Positions 1-7,988 of a DNA stretch of 64,000 nt are shown one piece after another. The DNA is from Micromonospora chokoriensis (GTDB lineage: Bacteria > Actinomycetota > Actinomycetes > Mycobacteriales > Micromonosporaceae), in the NCBI RefSeq assembly GCF_900091505.1, contig NZ_LT607409.1:1860001-1924000 (forward strand). Reading direction: 5' to 3'. A program made the translations under genes and the position numbers. A model generated the notes under the pieces. The model was not told the DNA's origin. It saw nothing but the letters and a program-made list of their open reading frames with translations, and searched no databases. Position 1 is the stretch's first letter. Every line of letters begins with the position of its first letter.

Positions 1-359
1 AACTGCTGGAGCGGTTGAACGCCGAGTCCGGGGTGGCGCTGGTGATGGTCACCCACGACCAGGAGGTCGCGGCGCGTGCCCGCCGCCGGATCACCATGCG
101 CGACGGGGTGGTGGTGGCGGACAGCGACGACACGCTCTCCGCCCATGATCGACCGCCGTCCGTCGACCACGGTCGACCTGCGACACTGGTCCCCGCTCCC
201 AGCGCGGAGCCCCGGTCCGCGTCCGGAAGCGGCCCGGGGCACCCACCCGGTGGCTCCGGTGGCGCCGCCGGAGCCACCGGGTGCCTTCCGCGCGAGGTCG
301 AGCAACGTGACGCCGCCGCTGGTCAGCCCGACACCGAGCGGCCGGGCGGCGCGGCATGA
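1..359 (+). CDS. ABC transporter ATP-binding protein, C-terminal part (MacB/LolD type)
   Basis: This is the 3' end of an ATPase gene that begins before the window; the reading frame is already open at base 3. The visible part carries the H-loop region (VMVTHDQEVAARA) and the final strand typical of MacB/LolD-type ATPases, followed by about 75 residues of low-complexity Pro/Gly/Ala tail that is not part of the fold. The Walker A, signature and Walker B motifs lie outside the window. Its TGA stop overlaps the ATG of the permease gene (ATGA, 356-359), so the two are translationally coupled and should form one exporter. It would supply ATP hydrolysis on the cytoplasmic side. The substrate cannot be told. 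Confidence 0.85.
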   Translation, partial: LLERLNAESGVALVMVTHDQEVAARARRRITMRDGVVVADSDDTLSAHDRPPSVDHGRPATLVPAPSAEPRSASGSGPGHPPGGSGGAAGATGCLPREVEQRDAAAGQPDTERPGGAA

Positions 360-1540
360 GGGTCGCCGAGGCGTGGCGGGTCGCGCTGGACGCCCTCCGC
401 GCCAACCGACTTCGCAGCGCCCTCACCATGCTCGGGGTGATCATCGGGGTGGCCTCGGTCGTCCTGCTGGTGGCCATCGGCACCGGCACCAAACAGAAGG
501 TCGAGCAACAGGTCGAGGGCCTCGGCTCCAACCTGCTGCTGGTCGTCCCCGGCCGGATCGAGGTGGGCAACGCTCCGGTGGTGTCGCCGCTGACCCTGCG
601 CGACGTGGACGCCGTCACCCGGGTGGTCGGCGACCCGGACCGGGTGGCGGTCACCGTCGCCTCCGGGGCGACCGCCCGAGCTGGCAACCGCTCCGACTTC
701 ACCACCGTGCAGGGGGTGCTGGAGACCAGCCCCGCGGTGTTCGCCCGATCGCTGGCCCGTGGTCGCTACCTCACCGGCACCGACGTGGACACCAGCCGAC
801 GCGTCGCGGTGCTCGGCGACTCGGTCGCCCGGGCGCTCTTCCCCGACCGGGACCCGCTCGGCCAGCAGGTGACGCTGGCCGGGGTGCGGTTCCGGGTGAT
901 CGGCGTCTTCGCGCCCCTGGGGCAGAGCCTCGGCGTCGACCGGGACGCCGAGGTGCACGTGCCGGTGACCGCCGCGCAGCGACTCTGGGGCACCCAGCGG
1001 GTGGACGGCATCGCGGTGAAGGCACCCGACCGGGAGCGGATCGACGAACTGGGCGAGCGAATCGTCGCCGAGCTGAACCGCCGCCACCCCGACACCGAGT
1101 TCAGCGCTGTCACCCAGCAGCAGATCCTCGGTGTGCTCGGCGACATCCTCGGCGTCCTCACCGGCGTACTGGCCGCCATCGCCGGCATCTCCCTGCTCGT
1201 CGGCGGCGTGGGTGTCTCCAACATCATGCTGGTCAGCGTCCGGGAACGGACCCGGGAGATCGGTCTGCGCAAGGCGGTCGGCGCGCGTCCCCGCGACATC
1301 GGTGTGCAGTTCCTGCTGGAGGCGGTGCTGCTCACCACGATCGGCGGGCTGACCGGAATGGCGTTGGGAGTGGGGACCGCCCTGCTGGTCGACGCCCTGT
1401 CGCCGATCCCCGCCGCGATCACCTGGTGGTCGCTGGCGCTCGCGTTCGGCGTGTCAGCTGTGGTCGGCATCGTCTTCGGGGTTGTTCCCGCGCAGCGCGC
1501 CGGCCGCCTCGATCCGGTGGTGGCGCTGCGCGCCGAGTGA
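356..1540 (+). CDS. MacB-like ABC transporter permease (FtsX domain)
   Basis: A 394-residue permease with MacB architecture: an N-terminal membrane segment (about residues 20-45), a periplasmic-type MacB_PCD domain (about 45-240) and three C-terminal FtsX membrane segments (about 270-390). The motif GVGVSNIMLVSVRERTREIG before the second helix is diagnostic of the MacB/FtsX family. It starts at the ATG overlapping the ATPase stop. In actinomycetes such pairs usually move peptides, lipids or antibiotics by mechanotransmission, often with a separate membrane-fusion protein gene just upstream, which would be outside the window. The substrate is unknown. Confidence 0.9.
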   Translation: MRVAEAWRVALDALRANRLRSALTMLGVIIGVASVVLLVAIGTGTKQKVEQQVEGLGSNLLLVVPGRIEVGNAPVVSPLTLRDVDAVTRVVGDPDRVAVTVASGATARAGNRSDFTTVQGVLETSPAVFARSLARGRYLTGTDVDTSRRVAVLGDSVARALFPDRDPLGQQVTLAGVRFRVIGVFAPLGQSLGVDRDAEVHVPVTAAQRLWGTQRVDGIAVKAPDRERIDELGERIVAELNRRHPDTEFSAVTQQQILGVLGDILGVLTGVLAAIAGISLLVGGVGVSNIMLVSVRERTREIGLRKAVGARPRDIGVQFLLEAVLLTTIGGLTGMALGVGTALLVDALSPIPAAITWWSLALAFGVSAVVGIVFGVVPAQRAGRLDPVVALRAE

Positions 1541-1753
1541 GCAGCGGCGGAACAGACCGGACGGCGGCCCCAGGTGGGCGGAGACCGGGAGCGCGGACCG
1601 GGTGAACGGCGAGGAGAAACATGATCAGTTGCACGAAGGGATCGCGCCGGTCACAACCGCCCCGCTACCGTACTGGTAACACGCGCGTCGTCGGCCCGGC
1701 CCGGAGCATCCGTCGGGTTGGCACGCGCCGGGCATGGGATGGGTCGGTGAGCC

Positions 1754-1963
1754 ATGGCCGGGTCGCAGTCCGACGGACGGCTGTCGGAGGTCAAGTTCCT
1801 GACCGTTGCCGAGGTGGCGACGGTCATGCGGGTGTCGAAGATGACGGTCTATCGCCTGGTGCACAGCGGTGAGCTCACCGCGGTCCGGGTCGGCCGCTCA
1901 TTCCGGGTGCCGGAGCATGCGGTGCACGAATATCTCCGGGGTGCTTTTCAGGAGACCGCCTGA
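1754..1963 (+). CDS. BldC/excisionase-family helix-turn-helix protein
   Basis: A 69-residue MerR-like winged-helix protein. FLTVAEVATVMRVSKMTVYRLV is a helix-turn-helix and VGRSFRVPEHAVHEYL is the wing plus helix of the excisionase/BldC superfamily. There is no effector domain, so it probably binds DNA in tandem as BldC does (known for the family). It lies upstream of the bS22 gene; I recall the same pairing in other actinobacteria. It may take part in development or housekeeping control. It is a chromosomal regulator rather than a phage excisionase, because no integrase or att site is nearby. Confidence 0.88.
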   Translation: MAGSQSDGRLSEVKFLTVAEVATVMRVSKMTVYRLVHSGELTAVRVGRSFRVPEHAVHEYLRGAFQETA

Positions 1964-2003
1964 GCCACCGCCCCGCCCTCCGAGTGCCACCTGATCGGCA
2001 TCG

Positions 2004-2050
2004 GTGAGCGCGAGGAGTGAGCTTGCGAGCCCCGCAGTCGCGAGCGAAGG
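2004..2050 (+). repeat. dispersed ~50-bp repeat, copy 1
   Basis: Starts GTGAGCGCGAGGAGTGAGC and continues TGCGAGCCCCGCAGTCGCGA. A close copy lies at 3531-3585, with a 6-base insertion and a few substitutions. The element contains a GAGGAG Shine-Dalgarno-like core. This copy sits in the gap between the BldC-like gene and bS22. Confidence 0.7.
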
Positions 2051-2233
2051 GCGGCTCCGACGGGGGCGCGTTGGTCCGGCTGACGCTGTCCAGCTACCCT
2101 GGAGTCCGACCGAGACCCCACCGGTGCGCCCCGCCGCCCAGACTGGTCCGGTCCGTTGTCCGCAAGCGGTCGCCGTCGCCACCTGCGTGGTGTCATCCGG
2201 TCCGCCCCGCACGTTGTATCGAAAGGCTGTCGT

Positions 2234-2335
2234 ATGGGCTCGGTGGTCAAGAAGCGCCGTAAGCGCATGGCTAAGAAGAAGCACCGCAAGCTGCTGCGCA
2301 AGACCCGCGTCCAGCGTCGCCGTCTCGGCAAGTGA
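2234..2335 (+). CDS. 30S ribosomal protein bS22 (AURKAIP1/COX24 domain)
   Basis: A 33-codon gene encoding an extremely basic peptide that begins [19 protein letters not shown] and ends RRRLGK. It is almost identical, from memory, to the small actinobacterial ribosomal protein bS22 described in mycobacterial 30S subunits, where it lies near the decoding region. It is too short for most ORF filters, but its sequence is unmistakable. A GC-rich hairpin follows the stop codon. It sits between a BldC-like regulator and an SDR gene. Confidence 0.92.
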   Translation: MGSVVKKRRKRMAKKKHRKLLRKTRVQRRRLGK

Positions 2336-2339
2336 TCGC

Positions 2340-2360
2340 CGCCGGGCTCAATGCCCGGCG
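2340..2360 (+). terminator. hairpin after bS22 gene
   Basis: Eight-base-pair stem (CGCCGGGC / GCCCGGCG) with a 5-nt loop, starting 5 bases after the bS22 stop codon. There is no U-tract, which is usual for actinomycete terminators. Confidence 0.5.
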
Positions 2361-2448
2361 CTCGGCGTCACTTGCCTAACTGTCGATCCCCGGAGGCTCA
2401 GGTGATCAGGCCGTGGTCGTCCCGGCTCGGTCCTCCCTGCCGGGGTAG

Positions 2449-3534
2449 GTGCGTCAGATGACCCCCGGTAACACCCCAGGTGTGCCGGGGGTCGTCGTCG
2501 TCACCGGGGTGGGCCGTTACCTCGGCGCCCACGTGGCGGCCCGACTGGCCGCCGACCCCCGGATCGAACGGGTCATCGGGGTGGACGCCCCGGACTCGGG
2601 CACCGAGTTCACCGATCTGCTGGACCGGGTCGAACGGATCCGCCTCGACAGCGACTCGCTCGGCGGCCTCCTCGCCGATCTGGACGTCGACGCGGTGGTG
2701 CACCTCGCGCTGGTCAGCGCCCCCGACCAGCAGCACGGTGGTCGGCCAGCCATGAAGGACCAGAACGTCATCGGCACCATGCACCTGCTGGCCGCCTGCC
2801 AACGGGCACCCCGGCTGCGCAAGCTCGTGGTCCGTTCGTCGACCGCCGCGTACGGGGTCTCGTTCCGGGACCCGGCGGTCTTCACCGAGGAGACCGAACC
2901 ACGCGAGGTGCCGCGCGGCGGTTTCGGCCGCGACATTCTCGACCTCGAGGGGTACGTTCGCGGCTTCCGCCGCCGCCGGCCCGACGTCACCGCCACGGTG
3001 CTGCGCTTCGCGCCGTTCATCGGTTCGACCGCCGACACCACGTTGACCCGCTACTTCGCGCAACCGTTCGTGCCGACCGTCTTCGGCCGGGACCCCCGCC
3101 TGCAGTTCCTGCACTTCGACGACGCGTTGGAGGTGCTGCACCGGTCGATCGTCGAGGACCATCCCGGCACCTACAACGTCGCCGGTCCGGGGGTGCTGTC
3201 GCTGTCGCAGGCGATCCGCCGGGCCGGTCGGGTGGCTGTGCCGGTGCTCGAACCGGGTCTGTCCGGTGCCGCAGCACTGGCCCGCACCATGGGCTTCGGC
3301 CGTTACGGCCTGGACCAGGTCGACCTCTTCGTGCACGGCCGGGTGGTCGACACCAGCCGGCTGGAGCAGGAGTACGGCTTCACGCCGCGCTCCACAGCCG
3401 AAGCGTTCGCAGACTTCATCCGCGCCCACCACGGTGGTGTGGTGGTCACCCGGGACCAGTTGGCAGTCGCCGAGAAGCTCGTCCGGGACGGCATCCGGCA
3501 GGTCCGCGCAGCCGTAACGGAGCGCAGGCCGTGA
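2449..3534 (+). CDS. NAD-dependent epimerase/dehydratase (extended SDR)
   Basis: A 361-residue extended short-chain dehydrogenase/reductase. The Rossmann motif is VVVTGVGRYLGAHVAARLA near residue 13, in place of the usual TGxxGxxG. An acidic residue at VIGVDAP suits NAD, and a Ser-Thr-x-x-Tyr region (SSTAAYG) stands near residue 130. Family members act on nucleotide sugars or similar alcohols, but this subgroup is uncharacterised. GTG 2449 or ATG 2458 could be the start. I recall an equivalent SDR between the bS22 and acyltransferase genes in other actinomycetes, suggesting a conserved envelope-lipid role. That role is inference. Confidence 0.85.
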   Translation: MRQMTPGNTPGVPGVVVVTGVGRYLGAHVAARLAADPRIERVIGVDAPDSGTEFTDLLDRVERIRLDSDSLGGLLADLDVDAVVHLALVSAPDQQHGGRPAMKDQNVIGTMHLLAACQRAPRLRKLVVRSSTAAYGVSFRDPAVFTEETEPREVPRGGFGRDILDLEGYVRGFRRRRPDVTATVLRFAPFIGSTADTTLTRYFAQPFVPTVFGRDPRLQFLHFDDALEVLHRSIVEDHPGTYNVAGPGVLSLSQAIRRAGRVAVPVLEPGLSGAAALARTMGFGRYGLDQVDLFVHGRVVDTSRLEQEYGFTPRSTAEAFADFIRAHHGGVVVTRDQLAVAEKLVRDGIRQVRAAVTERRP

Positions 3535-3585
3535 GCGCGAGGAGTGAGCCGGGTTTGCGAGCCCCCCAGTCGCGAACCGAGGGGG
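3531..3585 (+). repeat. dispersed ~50-bp repeat, copy 2
   Basis: Starts GTGAGCGCGAGGAGTGAGC at the stop codon of the SDR gene and runs to the ribosome-binding region of the acyltransferase gene. Compared with copy 1 at 2004 it has an extra CGGGTT and a few changes. It exactly fills the gap between the two genes. Confidence 0.7.
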
Positions 3586-3589
3586 CACC

Positions 3590-4684
3590 GTGACGGGGCC
3601 GGCGGAGGGGCGTGACCCGCAGGGGGTCGGGCGTTTCGACGTACCGCAGCAGTCGCCCGCGCCGGACGCGGAGCCGGCGCGGCGGAACGGGCATCGGCCG
3701 GTCGCGCGGCTCGCGCCGCCCCCGATGCCGCCCGTCGACGAGGTCGACACCGCCGCCACCGACGAACCCGTCGCGGAGTCGGGCAGTCCGGCGGGAGCCG
3801 GGTCGCCGGGCGGCACCGCACCGGCCGTGGCGGATCGGCCGGGGGACCACTGGGACCGCAAGGTGGCGAACGGTCTGGCGTTCCTGCGCCGACGGCTGTC
3901 CGGTGACTACGAGGTCGACGAGTTCGGCTTCGACTCGGAGTTGACCGACGCGGTCTTCCACCCGCTGCTGCGGCTGCTCTACCGGGACTGGTTCCGCACC
4001 GAGGTCAGTGGTGTCGAGCATGTGCCGGTGGACGGGCCCGCCCTGGTGGTCGGCAACCACTCGGGGACGGTGGCGCTGGACGCGTTGATCCTCTCGGCGG
4101 CGCTGCACGACAAGCATCCCGCGCACCGCTACCTGCGGCTGCTCGGCGCCGACCTGGTCTTCCGGATGCCGGTGGTCTCGGAGATCGCCCGCAAGACCGG
4201 CGGCACGGTGGCCTGCAACCCGGACGCGGAGCGGCTGCTCGGCGCGGGTGACCTGGTCGGCGTGTTCCCCGAGGGCTTCAAGGGGATCGGCAAGCTCTAC
4301 GCCGACCGGTACAAGCTGCAACGGTTCGGGCGGGGCGGTTTCGTCTCGGCGGCGCTGCGCACCGGCACGCCGATCGTGCCGGTCGCCATCGTGGGTGGCG
4401 AGGAGATCTACCCGATGCTCGCCGACATCAAGCCGCTGGCGCGGCTGCTCAAGCTTCCGTACTTCCCGGTCACGCCGACCTTCCCCTGGCTCGGGCCGTT
4501 GGGTGTGGTGCCGCTGCCGAGCAAGTGGCTGATCGAGTTCTGCCCGCCGATCCCGACCGCCCACCTGACCGATTCGGCGGACGACCCGCTGGTGGTGTTC
4601 AACCTCGCCGACCAGGTGCGGGAGACCATCCAGCAGACCGTGCACACGCTGCTGGAGCGACGGCCCGACCCGTTCGGCCCCTGA
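3590..4684 (+). CDS. lysophospholipid (1-acylglycerol-3-phosphate) acyltransferase, PlsC family
   Basis: The catalytic domain begins near residue 125. NHSGTVALD supplies the H-x4-D acyltransferase motif, and FPEGFKG is the third conserved block that binds the glycerophosphate. The enzyme should transfer an acyl chain from acyl-CoA or acyl-ACP to a lysophospholipid at the inner membrane face. The first ~90 residues are Pro/Ala-rich and disordered, making the protein (364 aa) longer than typical PlsC. The GTG start at 3590 follows a GAGGGGG ribosome-binding site inside a dispersed repeat. It faces the HAD-IB phosphatase gene tail to tail; the two activities together would suit phosphatidate turnover, which is inference. 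Confidence 0.9.
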   Translation: MTGPAEGRDPQGVGRFDVPQQSPAPDAEPARRNGHRPVARLAPPPMPPVDEVDTAATDEPVAESGSPAGAGSPGGTAPAVADRPGDHWDRKVANGLAFLRRRLSGDYEVDEFGFDSELTDAVFHPLLRLLYRDWFRTEVSGVEHVPVDGPALVVGNHSGTVALDALILSAALHDKHPAHRYLRLLGADLVFRMPVVSEIARKTGGTVACNPDAERLLGAGDLVGVFPEGFKGIGKLYADRYKLQRFGRGGFVSAALRTGTPIVPVAIVGGEEIYPMLADIKPLARLLKLPYFPVTPTFPWLGPLGVVPLPSKWLIEFCPPIPTAHLTDSADDPLVVFNLADQVRETIQQTVHTLLERRPDPFGP

Positions 4685-4708
4685 GCGGGCGCGGCGGCGT
4701 GGCGGGCG

Positions 4709-5578
4709 TCAGCCGGCGCGACGGCGTCGCTGGAGGGCCAGGCCGGCGGTGACCGCCCCGGCGACCAACCCGGCTGCTGCTGTCGACGGCACCGCGATCT
4801 TCACCGCCCGGCGGCCGGTGCGGAAGTCCCGCACCTCCCAACCGTGCCGGCGGGCCTGCCGCAGCAGGCTGCCGTCCGGGTTGACGGCCACCGCCCTGCC
4901 CACCGCGGAGAGCAGCGGCAGGTCGTTGGCGGAGTCGCTGTAGGCGGCGCAGCGGGTCAGGTCGAGCCCTTCCACCGCGGCGAGCTGGGTGACCGCCTCG
5001 GCCTTCGCCGGCCCGTGCATCAGGTCACCCACCAACCGCCCGGTGTACGCCCCGTCCCGCACCTCGGCCACCGTGCCGATGGCACCGGTGAGACCGAGCC
5101 TGGCGGCGATCACCCGGCCGATCTCCACCGGGGCGGCGCTGACCAGCCACACCCGCTGGCCGGCGTCCAGGTGACGTTGTGCGAGTTGGTGGGTGCCGGC
5201 CCAGATCCGGGGAGCCATCGTCTCGTCGAAGATCTCCTCCGCGAGGTGCTCCACCTCGTCGACCCGCCAGCCCTGCACGAAGGCCAGCGCGGCCTCCTTG
5301 GCGAGTGACATGTCACCTGCGTGCTCCCGGGCGAGCAGCCGGAACCGGAGTTGCTGCCAGGCGAATCGGGCCAGGTCACCGGTGGTGAGGTAGTTGCGGG
5401 AGGCGAGCCCACGGGCGAACCAGTAGATCGACGCGCCCTGCATCATCGTGTTGTCCACGTCGAAGAACGCCGCGGCCGTCGTGTCCGGTGCGGTGGCCGG
5501 GGCCAGGTCGGTCTCCGCCCAGCCCGCAGTGTGTCCCTCGGCGTCGGTGCTGACCGTCACCTTACGGCTGCGCGCCAC
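4709..5578 (-). CDS. HAD-IB family hydrolase (SerB-like) with C-terminal membrane anchor
   Basis: A HAD superfamily IB phosphatase. AAFFDVDNTMMQG near residue 35 holds the nucleophile and acid-base aspartates, a Ser/Thr motif lies in WLVSAAP, and AAYSDSANDLPLL is motif III/IV for magnesium. A hydrophobic C-terminal segment (AAGLVAGAVTAGLAL) followed by Arg residues suggests a tail anchor. GTG 5578 is chosen over the upstream open frame (to 5659) because GGAAGGGAG lies just before it. Related proteins act on phosphoserine-like or lysophosphatidate-like monoesters; the substrate is not determined. It converges with the acyltransferase gene. Confidence 0.85.
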   Translation of the reverse strand: MARSRKVTVSTDAEGHTAGWAETDLAPATAPDTTAAAFFDVDNTMMQGASIYWFARGLASRNYLTTGDLARFAWQQLRFRLLAREHAGDMSLAKEAALAFVQGWRVDEVEHLAEEIFDETMAPRIWAGTHQLAQRHLDAGQRVWLVSAAPVEIGRVIAARLGLTGAIGTVAEVRDGAYTGRLVGDLMHGPAKAEAVTQLAAVEGLDLTRCAAYSDSANDLPLLSAVGRAVAVNPDGSLLRQARRHGWEVRDFRTGRRAVKIAVPSTAAAGLVAGAVTAGLALQRRRRAG

Positions 5579-5698
5579 GCGACTCCCTTCCTCACCGGTA
5601 CGACGGATGCCTCCCAGCGAGGGTATCCGCCGCAGACGGTCGACCGGCCGGGCACACAACGAACTGTGGCGCGGCCGGTCGCACGTGCGGTATAGGGA

Positions 5699-6574
5699 TC
5701 AGCGGGATCCGGGGCAGGCCTTCGGGGCGGGCCCGAGGGCGTCGCTGGGGGTCGGGGCCGGGAGGCCGCAGGCGATCGCCGCGCGCAGCGAGTCCGAACG
5801 TTCCCGGATGTCGTTCAGGAGGAGCAGCGACCGCTGGGTGCGTTCGCGGTCGGCGCGGGTGCTCCCGTCGAGCAGGCTGCTCACCGCGCGACGTTGACCG
5901 GCGACGAAGGTGTTGAGGGTGTCCAGGCTGCCCGGCTCGGCCCGCTGCACCGCGGCGGAGGTGAGCAGGCGTACGCCCTGCCGGGTGTCGGCGTCCATGT
6001 CGTCCAGGACCGCGCTGTAGCCGATCCGGTCGCCGCGCAGTTTGGCGGCTTCGCCGAGCCTGGTCCGGGCGAAGTCGAGGAAGAGCTGGCCGCGGCTGAT
6101 GTCCGAGCTGGCCAGGGCGAGCTGGGCGCGTTCGGTCGAGCGCTTCATGCCGTAGAGCGCGTCGCCGGGCACCGCGTTCTCGCTGGCGGCGGAGATGCCG
6201 GAGACGGCGATGGCGCCGGCGGCGACGCCGACCAGGATCGCGCCCCGGGCGCGGGCCCGCCGCGCGGTGACCGCCGGTAGCAGCCGCCCACGGGTCGTGG
6301 TGGTGGCCGGTTCGCCGGCCGCCGGTGCGGTGCCCAGCCCTTCCCGTTCGGCCGTCGCGAGCAGCATCGCCCGCAGGCCAGTCCGGAACTCGGGGTTCAC
6401 CTCGACAGCCGGGGGATCGGCGCTGAGACGCTGGCCCACCGCCACGAGGGGGGCGAGTCCGGTGTCCATCCGCGATCGCACGTGGTGCCGCCGAGCGCCG
6501 TTGGCCTCGTCGAGAAGCTGCGCGAAGCGGTCGGCGCGCCGGCGGGAGAAGAGGATGTCGTCCACCGCAGGCAT
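5699..6574 (-). CDS. DUF5667 protein, RsbN-like anti-sigma factor candidate
   Basis: A 291-residue protein lying just downstream of the BldN-like sigma gene on the same strand. RRRADRFAQLLDEA at the N-terminus resembles the sigma-binding end of Streptomyces RsbN, the BldN anti-sigma factor. One membrane segment follows an Arg-rich stretch (ARGAILVGVAAGAIAVSGIS, about residues 130-150). The extracytoplasmic part has the DUF5667 signature (GDALYGMKRSTERAQLAL... RGQLFLDFARTRLGEA). The likely role is to hold the sigma factor at the membrane until development begins. The function is inferred from domain and position; I have not aligned it. Confidence 0.75.
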   Translation of the reverse strand: MPAVDDILFSRRRADRFAQLLDEANGARRHHVRSRMDTGLAPLVAVGQRLSADPPAVEVNPEFRTGLRAMLLATAEREGLGTAPAAGEPATTTTRGRLLPAVTARRARARGAILVGVAAGAIAVSGISAASENAVPGDALYGMKRSTERAQLALASSDISRGQLFLDFARTRLGEAAKLRGDRIGYSAVLDDMDADTRQGVRLLTSAAVQRAEPGSLDTLNTFVAGQRRAVSSLLDGSTRADRERTQRSLLLLNDIRERSDSLRAAIACGLPAPTPSDALGPAPKACPGSR

Positions 6575-6852
6575 CTCCTCTCGCTGGTCACGGCCGGTCG
6601 GCCGCCGTCGTTGCCAACGACCGGGCGGCAGTGTGACACCACGGAGGTGAGGTGCCGCCGGCGTACCGGTGGGACCTCGGTGCCCGGGCCTGCCGGGACC
6701 TCCACCGGTCGCACCCGGAGAAACGCGGCGGACCGGGCACGGGTTACGGGCCAGGCGGGGCGGAAATTACACAAAGTGATGGTTGTCACCGGACTGCACC
6801 GGCTCTGAGCTGGGCAGACGTTGATCGACATCCATCGGTTTCTCGAAACAAT

Positions 6853-7836
6853 CTACGGTTGGAAGCCGTCCGGGAGGAGTCGGGCCAGGGCGCGGACGGC
6901 CCGGTACTGGAGGGCCTTGATGGCGCCCTCGTTCTTGCCCATGGCGCGGGCCGTCTCGGCGACGGAGAAGCCCTGGAGGAAGCGGAGAACGATGCACTCC
7001 TGCTGCTCCGGGTTGAGTTGCTTCACGGCGGTGAGCAGCGCGACGTTGGTGATGTGCTCCACCACCGCGGCCTCCGGGCTGCCCTCGGGGCCCCGGTCCT
7101 CCCGGTCGGCGTCGAGCACGTCGCCGGTGGTCACCTCCAGCCGGTACCGACCCGACTTGAAGTGGTCCGCCACCAGGTTGCGGGCGATCGTCACCAGCCA
7201 GGCGCCGAGGTCTCGGCCCTGCCAGGTGAAGCTGCCGATCCGTTTGAGCGCGCGCAGGAAGGTGTCCGAGGTGAGGTCCTCGGCGAGTTGGCGGTTGCCG
7301 ACCCGGAAGTAGACGAACCGGAAGACGGTGTCCACGTACCGGTCGTAGATCAGGCCGAACGCCTCGGAGTCGCCGGCCTGGGCCCGCTCGATCAGCGTCC
7401 AGACCTCGGTGGCCGGGTCGGACGGGTCGGGGCGGCTCGGGAACCCGGTCGGGGTGGTCGCGGGTTCGGCCGGCACCGCCGGGATCACCGCGGTCTCCGC
7501 CGGCACCGCCGGGATCACCGCCGTCTCGCCCGCCGCCGGGTCGGTGGTCACCGTCGGCGTGTCGCTGCCCCGTCGGCCCTGCGCGGGCAACGGCCGGGAG
7601 GGTACGCCGACCCGACCCCCGGGCGTCTTCGTGTTGCCGCCGGGCACCGACGGGCGCGGTGTGGGTTCGTTGGGGTGGGGCCGACTGCGGATCCGGTGCG
7701 CCGCGCCGTCGCCCCGCACGGCGGTGCCGTGTGGATCGTCCAGCGGGGAACGGGCCGTGGGTCGCTCGTTGACGTGGGAGCGGGCCGGCTGACCGGTCAG
7801 GCCGAGCGGGCGTTCCGCGTAACCGAAGGTGGTCAC
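6853..7836 (-). CDS. bldN: BldN-like ECF sigma factor with long N-terminal extension
   Basis: Region 2 (AFGLIYDRYVDTVFRFVYFR... EDLTSDTFLRALKRI) and region 4 (LNPEQQECIVLRFLQGFSVAETARAMGKNEGAIKALQYRAVRAL) make this an ECF sigma factor closely resembling Streptomyces BldN, which drives aerial-development genes. About 130 low-complexity residues precede region 2; Streptomyces BldN is made as a pro-protein with an N-terminal extension, so processing is possible. I place the start at GTG 7836 because it overlaps, as GTGA, the stop of a small ORF with a strong ribosome-binding site. The same frame also stays open up to 8022. Two 30-bp tandem units encode repeats in the extension. The RsbN-like gene follows. 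Confidence 0.8.
   Translation of the reverse strand: MTTFGYAERPLGLTGQPARSHVNERPTARSPLDDPHGTAVRGDGAAHRIRSRPHPNEPTPRPSVPGGNTKTPGGRVGVPSRPLPAQGRRGSDTPTVTTDPAAGETAVIPAVPAETAVIPAVPAEPATTPTGFPSRPDPSDPATEVWTLIERAQAGDSEAFGLIYDRYVDTVFRFVYFRVGNRQLAEDLTSDTFLRALKRIGSFTWQGRDLGAWLVTIARNLVADHFKSGRYRLEVTTGDVLDADREDRGPEGSPEAAVVEHITNVALLTAVKQLNPEQQECIVLRFLQGFSVAETARAMGKNEGAIKALQYRAVRALARLLPDGFQP
7471..7530 (-). repeat. two 30-bp tandem units inside the sigma gene
   Basis: Two adjacent 30-bp copies, differing at three to four bases, encode a repeated decapeptide of the form TAVIPAVPAE in the N-terminal extension of the sigma factor. Confidence 0.75.
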
Positions 7837-7988
7837 CGGGCTGCCCCCGCCCCGTTGGTCGTCGGATGGGTCGGTCCGTGGGTCGTCGGGACGGGCCGAC
7901 CGGGCTCCCGGTCGGGCAGAACGGTCGCGGGGGTTGCCGGCGGACGGCAATTCCCCTGGAGGTGCTGGTCCAATGCGCTCACAGGCAC
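7833..7988 (-). CDS. candidate 51-codon upstream ORF coupled to the sigma gene
   Basis: A small ORF in a different frame from the sigma gene. A GAGGAGG ribosome-binding site stands 5 bases before GTG 7988, and its TGA stop overlaps GTG 7836 of the sigma gene as GTGA. The product would start MPVSALDQHLQGNC and then be rich in Pro and Thr, with no domain I recognise. Third codon positions are about 80% G/C, compatible with coding but lower than in neighbouring genes. It could be a translational-coupling leader, or its frame could reflect a frameshift in the sigma N-terminus. Confidence 0.4.
   Translation of the reverse strand: MPVSALDQHLQGNCRPPATPATVLPDREPGRPVPTTHGPTHPTTNGAGAAR

Noticed and set aside
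1754..1963. Phage excisionase marking an integrated element
   Set aside because: No integrase or attachment site is nearby, and the gene sits in a conserved pairing with bS22, so it is a BldC-type chromosomal regulator.
2398..3861. 487-codon minus-strand frame
   Set aside because: It lies opposite the SDR and acyltransferase genes and spans their gap. It has no recognisable motif.
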